Position numbers and translations under genes: made by a program. The notes beneath the pieces are model-generated. The model worked only from the letters and a program-made list of their open reading frames with translations. It did not search any database and was not told the origin of the DNA. Shown in pieces: positions 57,989 to 64,000 of a stretch of 64,000 nt of DNA. The stretch covers positions 5,580,001 to 5,644,000 of the forward strand of contig NC_079234.1 in the NCBI RefSeq assembly GCF_028502605.1, read 5' to 3'. Source of the stretch: Trichoderma breve (taxonomy: Eukaryota; Ascomycota; Sordariomycetes; Hypocreales; Hypocreaceae). Positions within the stretch are counted from its first letter, which is position 1, and every line of letters starts with the position of its first letter.

Positions 57989-59895
57989 ATGAATGCCATC
58001 GAGCAGGCCTTTTCGGCCAGCATCAACACCATGGACCCAGACCAGGTCAATGCGAGCCTCGATAGCCAGAAGCGTTGGCCCATACACAAAGACACGGCGC
58101 TCTGCAGCTACATCATGAGCACCATCCAGGCCCCGGAGGGTTCTCTCAGCATCCAAGAATCCACCATTCCGGATGCTGGCTCGGGCCTATTCATCAATCG
58201 GGATCTTGCAGAGGGCGAGCTCATCTTTACGTCTGTGCCGCTTGTTCTGTGCGCAGAAGTTGGCCAGGGCATGGAGGCGTGCGACTTCTGCTTCCAACAG
58301 AGACGAAGAGTCTTTCATCCTGTGGAGGACCGCTTTCTCCAGCCTGGAGAGGTTCTACCCCCTCTCCATATCTGCAATGGCTGCCGCATGTACCAGTACT
58401 GCTCAAAGGTAAGTACAATGTCATTGGTTGGAGCTTGTTCTTTGTCGTCACCATCCTCACTAACATGTCTGTGTGTAGTCTTGTTGGCAACGAGCCTGGG
58501 ACACGGGCCATTTATACGAATGCGGCTTGCTCGCCGGAGCGTCAACCGATGTCGAGACGAGAACATTATACCGTCTCTTGATTCTGATGCGAAAGAAAGT
58601 CTTGTTGGCACAGCAGGTAAAAGCCCTGGCCAGGCTTGAGCACGAGGTGGCCAACTTTGAGAGGCGCACCAAGAAAAGCTGGCCGAGGATCATTAGCATT
58701 GCCCGCGAAGCCAAGGAACGGACCAAGAGCGAGCTCAGCATTGGGGAGATATTGATGTTGTATGGTATTGTGAGTGTTCTCCCAAGGTGTAGGTGTGATG
58801 AGATTGGCAGCATGTACATGTATGCATAAGATGGTGGCTAACTTGTTACCCCCCTTTTCTAGATTCGTTGCAACTCGTTGCCGGTCGATCAAACCTATCG
58901 AAACGCACCGCTTGGCAACGCCCTTGACTTTGGTGGAGCTCTGATCAACCACTGTTGCGACCCCAATGTTGTCATTGTGTTCAACAGCACTCAGGTGCAG
59001 GTTCGGGCTCTGAGAAAGCTCAAGGCCGGTGAAGAGCTCCTTCATTGCTACCGAGACATTGCATATGATTTCACCTTTCGCAATCCGCGAATTGCGGCGA
59101 GATATCAGTTCAGATGCCAGTGTATGTCCAATCAGTCCCCCCTTGCCTCTTTTACAACGAAAAGAAGCCAACTAGAAAACTTCGGATGCTTATAAAAGAT
59201 GATATAATTTAGGTGACAGATGTAGAGAAGAGTCCGATCGTCACTATAAAGAGGCCAAGAACGAGTCCGACGTGCTTCCGCTCATCCTGAGCACACAGGC
59301 AGCCTTGTTCGATGTCATAGACGTTTCCAAGAAACAAGCTTTTGTAACGCCCACCGCATTCAACGTCGAGCTGCAGCTAGGCAAAGTAAACCATATCCTA
59401 AAGACTGGTTATGCTGGGGGTCCCTGGCCCAACAACCTCGAGCCACTGCCGACGGTGCTCAAGGCCCTGGCAGCGCTGTGCGAGAGGCAAGGAGACCTCA
59501 TCAACAGCATCAAGATCCGGATCAAGGCCTTGGCCTTTACCAAGTGGCGAAAGGGTCTCCCCTGGTCCGAGGACCTCATCGACTTTGTGCTCAGTCTGTC
59601 GACTCTCACCATGTTCCCAAGTCATCCGTCGCTGCGGGACCCTTCTTTGCCGAAGCACAAGGAGTTTCAAGACATCTTCATCGGCCACCTCCACATACTG
59701 CACGGGATACTGCTCAACTTTTACGGGCCCCAAGGACGAACGACGGGCATTGTCCACACCTTTTTACAGCAGGAAAAGGGCAGCTACAACGGACCCGTGC
59801 CTGGAACGAGGGCTTTTAGGCGCAGGTTCAAGGCGTCTCAGGAGAATGTCCTCAAGTGGGCGGGAGTTGACCAGGAGCTCTGGACTGTAGAATAG
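57989..59895 (+). CDS. SET and MYND domain protein (SMYD-type lysine methyltransferase)
   Basis: Exons 57989-58408, 58479-58769, 58863-59121 and 59213-59895 join to 550 residues. The SET domain is split: the N-part is TIPDAGSGLFINRDLAEGELIF (about 55-80), the C-part has ALDFGGALINHCCDPNVVIVF and GEELLHCYRD. The NHxCxPN motif contributes to AdoMet binding and the Tyr in HCYRD is catalytic. A MYND finger is inserted between: CDFCFQQ, then CNGCRMYQYCSKSCWQRAWDTGHLYEC. Its last Cys/His ligands begin in exon 2, so the first intron lies inside the finger. A post-SET-like CRCQC/CDRC follows, then a helical C-terminal domain as in SMYD proteins. Substrate, histone or other, is unknown. The first of two in-frame ATGs (57989, 58031) is used. 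Confidence 0.93.
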
Positions 59896-60398
59896 GGATG
59901 TGAGATTTGTGCTGCTTTTATCTCAATCTGGGCAAATATCAACAACTTATTGTGGTTTCTTGGCCAAGTGGGATGATGTCGAGCTGACGCCCACACGGTG
60001 CGAGATTTAGCAGCTGTTTATGCGGGATATGGATGCGCTTCGCACTGTATAGTATATACAGCTCGGAGAGCCGGAATAGAGTAGAATGCTTTAGCTAGTC
60101 CCTTGTGAGGAATTTGGAGGCTTTGATTGATAAACAAGCATTTTTGGACGACCTTTGGTTTTTGCCTCTTGCCTTGTGATCTGACAACTTGTGTTTCTGT
60201 GCGGCTATAAAATAATCTTTCTGGTGAGTTGTTTTTCTCTCTTCTCTCTTTTCTTCTCCCTTACATCAAGACTTGTCCTGTTAATAGTTAACTCTGCGTC
60301 TCTAGTGTTCTGTTACTTCTTTCAACTTCAGTTTGGTCGATACTAAGCCACTTACCCCAACTTTCGTGTTGTAAGAGTCATACCACTCGACATTACAA
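59896..60398. other. Intergenic region before the 3-hydroxyanthranilate dioxygenase gene
   Basis: It contains the 3' flank of the SET-MYND gene and the promoter and 5' UTR of the next. T/C-rich tract at about 60227-60260. No frame of note. Confidence 0.6.
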
Positions 60399-61143
60399 AT
60401 GCTTGGACCGCCGGTCAACCTGCCCAAGTGGTAAGTCGAAGCATCTCCAGTTTGTCTCGTCGTGTATAAGGAACAAAGTGAGTGTGTGCTAACATATTGG
60501 TTCTTTCGTCTTGCTCACCAGGCTCGAGGAAAACTCTCACTTGCTTCAACCGCCCATCAACAACTACTGCGTCTACAACGATGATTTCACCGTCATGGTA
60601 TGTCCTATTCCCATACTCCCTTTTGAATATATAGCTTCATAGCAAGCTCTCACCTTTCATCTCTCATCTCACTGACCCTCTCACCAGATCGTCGGCGGCC
60701 CCAATGCCCGCACCGACTACCACATCAACCAAACCCCCGAATGGTTCTACCAATACCGCGGCGCCATGACCCTCAAAGTCGTCGACGGCACAATCTTCCG
60801 CGACATCATCATCCGCGAGGGCGACATGTTCCTCCTCCCCGCCAACACGCCGCACAACCCCGTGCGCTTCGCAAACACCGTCGGCGTCGTCCTGGAGCAG
60901 CGCCGCCCCGCCGATTCTATTGATCGCATGCGCTGGTACTGCGCGAAATGCTGCGCCGAACCTGGTGGGGAGGCGGTTGTTGTTCATGAGGCTGCGTTTC
61001 ATTGCACGGATTTGGGGACGCAGATTAAGCAGGCTGTGGAGGACTTTAGGGGGGATGAGGAGAAGAGGACTTGTAGGAGGTGCGGGACGGTGGCGGACTG
61101 GGCGCCGAAGCCGGGGTCGATTCAGGATCCTAATTTGCAGTGA
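60399..61143 (+). CDS. bna1: 3-Hydroxyanthranilate 3,4-dioxygenase
   Basis: Exons 60399-60430, 60522-60597 and 60688-61143 join to 187 residues. This cupin dioxygenase opens the ring of 3-hydroxyanthranilate to the precursor of quinolinate, the step of the kynurenine pathway that supplies de novo NAD. Visible motifs are [15 protein letters not shown] at the N-terminus, the iron-binding His and Glu in [13 protein letters not shown], and the second His in [10 protein letters not shown]. The C-terminal extension carries a rubredoxin-like cluster of cysteines (CAKC and CRRCG), usual for fungal and bacterial members. The first exon is 32 nt and encodes the conserved N-terminus. Convergent with the FAHD1-like gene, 214 bases apart. 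Confidence 0.95.
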
Positions 61144-61357
61144 CGATGAGGATTAGGATGTATGAAGACATGTGTTGTATAAGTAGATTCTCCTAGGGGA
61201 CAAGCACAACATGATGAATGAAAATAAGTATCCAAGTTGAAAATGAGGCCGTGCCCCCTGTTTTGTCTTATCTTCTCCTTTATATATATGTGTTTATATG
61301 TCTATCCACACAACTCACGCTCCCATCCCGTATCTATTACAACCTATACAAACCCTC

Positions 61358-62315
61358 TCACGTCTCCGAAAACTCATACGCACTCCCCGACAGCTCCACA
61401 GGAACCTCAATCCTCCCCTCCTCAACCTCCCTCCCATCAACCCTCACACCAGCCCTCATCACATCCCCCGGCACCACAGGCCCAACCCCCGCCGGCGTGC
61501 CCGTCAGCACCACGTCGCCCGGCAGCAGCGTCATGACGCGCGAGATGTCACTCACGATGCGCGGAATCCGATAAATCATCAGGCCCGTGGACCCGCGCTG
61601 CCGCGGCTGGCCGTTGACCTCGAGGAACAGCTCGGCGTCGTGCGGGTCGGAAATGGCGGACTTGGGGATGACGTTGCTCATGGGCAGGAAGGTGTCGAAG
61701 CCCTTGGCAATGTCCCAGGGGAGGCCCTTTTTCTTTGCCTCGTTTTGGACGTTGCGGGCTGTCATGTCGATGGCGATGGCGTATGCTTTATTTTTTGTGA
61801 CTTTGTTAGCATCTCTCTCTCTGTGGGTATATGTATATATCATATACCCCCATGTATGATATAGCACGCTGCTGTTAGAAAGCAGGAAGCTTTATGCAAC
61901 AAAGTTCAAACTCACCCTTGATGGCATCCAACGCTCCCTTCTCATCCTCCGGGTGCAGATTCTTCACCACCGACCCAATGATGAGCGCCAACTCAACCTC
62001 AAAGTGCATGTCCACGCCCTTGGGCTGCAGACACGGGCCCTCGCCGGGCAACACGATGGACGAAGGAGGCTTGAGGAAGAAAAAGGGCTTCTTAGGCTTT
62101 GCGTTTGCCAGTTCTGCAATGTGATCCCTGTGAAAAGCAAGCACACAACGTTAGCAATCATATTCTTCTCTCTGTCATAAGTATCAAAGTAGAACAAAGT
62201 AAGGTAAATGTTCTTACGCATAGTTGCGGCCAATGCAGACGACCTTGCCCGCCTGCTTCAGAGACAGAGAAGCTTGTGAGGCCGCAGTGGCCATTGATCT
62301 CCTTAGTCCAAACAT
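61358..62315 (-). CDS. Fumarylacetoacetate hydrolase family protein (FAHD1-like acylpyruvase / oxaloacetate decarboxylase)
   Basis: Exons 62315-62218, 62127-61916 and 61785-61358 join to 245 residues. The N-terminal MFGLRRSMATAASQASLSLKQ is basic and Ser/Ala-rich, so mitochondrial targeting is plausible; an ATG at 62294 would remove seven residues. FAH-fold landmarks are VCIGRNYADHIAELANA, PFFFLKPPSS, HFEVELALIIG (metal-binding Glu residues), GFDTFLPMSNVIP, and the end LLPGDVVLTGTPAGVGPVVPGD. FAHD1-type enzymes cleave acylpyruvates and decarboxylate oxaloacetate; which reaction is used here cannot be told from sequence. All introns use GTAAGA, GTGAGT-type donors and join in frame. Neighbour to 3-hydroxyanthranilate dioxygenase, though a shared pathway is not established. 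Confidence 0.92.
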
Positions 62316-63114
62316 TGTGATATACAACACTTGTATTCCCCTTTTATGAATATCCAAAACGTTCAAGGGTTGATCCAAGTACAGTGCGTGAGCTGCGTGT
62401 TGAAATAGCTACAGCTCTGCTTTAAGCCAGCAAATCAAGTTCGAGTTGGTGACAATGCGGGTGAGAGAGTTGGTGCTCGGATTAGCCTCGGCACACGAGC
62501 TGCTCCGACTTACAGCGCAAGACCCCCTAGAAATCCACGATCTACAGGGCATCTCCCGTGCTCTAGGCGGCTCCAACACTGCTTACAGCTATCGGTAAAA
62601 CTCATAGCCTAACTGGCATCGTGTCCGACCTCGCAGTTCTTCCATTTCGTTATTTCCTCGTTATATGTCACCACTATTTGCCTCACCCGTGATGACATCT
62701 ACATGTGTATTATAGGTAGATTGACTTCCACAGAGTCAAAAGAAGACAAAGACCGAATGTACCTTTTTTCATTTATACTCTACTAATGCACCAGACTCTC
62801 CTTGATGCTTGAGCTTGACGCTTCCCCTGCATCAAAATGTATGGACCATAAAAGCAATCCATCTAGCTGTCTCCCCCCTTGAACCCCCAGCTTCATCCAA
62901 CCGCAACCTATGCTATTCTGTAGATGCATGCTTTCCCTCTCCAGGTACTACAAATGCTGAGCAAGAAAAAAAAAAGTAAAAGAATAATCCGTCGTTCTCT
63001 GGACGCCTTGCCACGTTTGGAAGAATAAATACAACAAGACACAGCCCCATGCTCGTAACTCATCAGAAGCAACCCTTACCCAAATCCATATGTACTGAAA
63101 ACTGCAATCCCCGC
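62316..63114. other. Intergenic region between FAHD1-like and cullin genes
   Basis: About 800 bases. A short frame (62456-62599, MRVRELVLGLASAHELL...) stands alone and I cannot place it. The second half is AT-rich and is likely the 3' flank of the cullin gene, with a poly-A run at 62969-62978. Confidence 0.5.
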
Positions 63115-64000
63115 TCACGCCATGTAGCGATACATCGACGGTGCGCCGTCTTCGTCTGGCCGCTCCAGATATTCTCTCACAATGAGATCCTCGATCCGCC
63201 TCTTAATCAGAGAGACTTCGGGCTTGAAGCGGCCTACCAGCTGCGACAGGACTTCGCTCACCAGCTGAGAGTGATTGAGTTCCTTTCGCGCCCTGATAAT
63301 AACTGATTAATAGTTGCCCGGAAAATTATAGTCACAGCTGTGGTTTTCAAACTTACTTCATAATTCTCACAATTGCGGCGTCGACAATGTGAGCTCGGGT
63401 TTGGTTGTTCTTTTCTTCCGTCGTCTTTCTCTCCTCCTTATCTTCGACCTTGGAGACGGCGTTGATGATAGGTGCCTTGATTCTGATCGTCTTGCTCTGG
63501 AAAGAAGCATTGAAAGAAAACCTGTCGGTAGGCTTTATGTTCTTTGTTGGCGGGTCTTTGGCCAGAACTCGAGACTTGGGCGCCACGGCAATTGCCATGA
63601 GTGCCCGCGTCAGATCTGACGTTGACATGTTTGTCTTGGCCTGAATCTCTTCAAAGCTAAGGCTCTCTCCGTCTCTTAGATCGTTGAACAACATGAGGAC
63701 AACCATGCCATAGGTGGGAACGTTCATTTCATAACGACGTTCCCGCGCCAATGGGCCAGATTTCCCCTCGATAGCCGGAAATACGCACTTGATATCCGCG
63801 CTGCCGGTTGTACCAATCCATGTGAGCTTTCGACCGTTGCGATTTGTCAGGTAAAACTGCTCAAAGCTAGCCTGCAGTCGTTTAACTTCAGGTGGGTAGG
63901 TGCAGCCCATCCTTGGGGTCTCTCCAAGCTGAGCAGAGCGGCCCATGACCTCTTGGGGCCAGTAGTTGGTGGTGAGGACGTTGACATTGAGATCGATGGT
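63115..64000 (-). CDS. Cullin, C-terminal part (5' end beyond the window)
   Basis: Exons 64000-63357 (open at the window edge) and 63292-63115 give 273 residues of the C-terminus. The sequence starts in the cullin homology region (TIDLNVNVLTTNYWPQEVMG, SFEQFYLTNRNGRKLTW). It continues through the winged-helix B segment (VPTYGMVVLMLFNDL) to the neddylation domain: HIVDAAIVRIMKARKELNHSQL, with the Lys of IVRIMK the expected NEDD8 acceptor, split from the next residue by the intron (63356-63293). It ends REYLERPDEDGAPSMYRYMA, the usual cullin-type YxxA tail. Cullins scaffold RING ubiquitin ligases. The QLVGRFKPE...IKRRIEDLI block favours the CUL3 side, but CUL4 cannot be excluded without the N-terminus, so no symbol is given. 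Confidence 0.93.

Noticed and set aside
62456..62599. Short frame MRVRELVLGLASAHELL... between FAHD1-like and cullin genes
   Set aside because: Only 47 codons, ends at a GGTAA that might be a donor but no continuing exon could be found; I also tested it for a tRNA and it does not fold.

Overview
The window is nuclear DNA of a filamentous ascomycete. Genes carry many short introns (about 45-130 nt, GT...AG), the proteins are typical of Sordariomycetes, and intergenic stretches are long and full of short TAC/GTAC-type repeats. The order Hypocreales, possibly a Trichoderma-like fungus, is an inference from the overall look and not proven here. I rebuilt the exon structures by hand; most close exactly in frame.

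Layout: 0.1-0.9 kb, small helical unknown protein (-). 2.6-6.6 kb, a NACHT-WD40 NOD-like receptor (-) whose 5' exon encodes a HET-s/sigma-like amyloid motif. 6.6-9.6 kb, AT-rich gene-poor DNA with two copies of a dispersed TAGTA-rich repeat. 9.6-13.9 kb, pyruvate carboxylase (-) with a run of microexons. 17.9-18.6 kb, mitochondrial pyruvate carrier MPC1 (-). 19.9-23.6 kb, secreted copper-radical oxidase with five WSC domains (-). 23.6-29.9 kb, a 6.3 kb gene desert. 29.9-33.5 kb, NF-X1/FAP1-type RING-R3H regulator (+), convergent with a BEM46-like hydrolase at 34.6-36.0 kb (-). 36.0-41.4 kb, gene-poor. 41.4-43.2 kb, LYAR-type zinc-finger protein (+), convergent with PEX10 (-, 43.9-45.1 kb). 46.1-47.4 kb, ERD1-like EXS protein (+). 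50.3-51.7 kb, disordered Ser/Pro-rich protein (+). 53.2-53.9 kb, GPI-anchored triple-repeat wall protein (+). 54.4-55.7 kb, NUDT7/8-PCD1-type Nudix CoA hydrolase (+), convergent with a CTR copper transporter at 56.0-56.9 kb (-). 58.0-59.9 kb, SET-MYND protein (+). 60.4-61.1 kb, 3-hydroxyanthranilate dioxygenase (+), convergent with a FAHD1-like hydrolase (-, 61.4-62.3 kb). 63.1 kb to the window edge, the 3' end of a cullin gene (-).

Most genes are conserved housekeeping loci with no obvious operon-like or secondary-metabolite logic. Loose themes are pyruvate handling (PYC and MPC1 about 4 kb apart), peroxisome-linked functions (PEX10 and a Nudix CoA hydrolase ending in a PTS1-like tripeptide) and copper (CTR transporter, copper-radical oxidase). 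The most striking items are the amyloid-motif NLR beside repeat-rich DNA, the pyruvate carboxylase microexon cluster, the unannotated repeat family, the five-WSC oxidase and the triple-repeat GPI protein.
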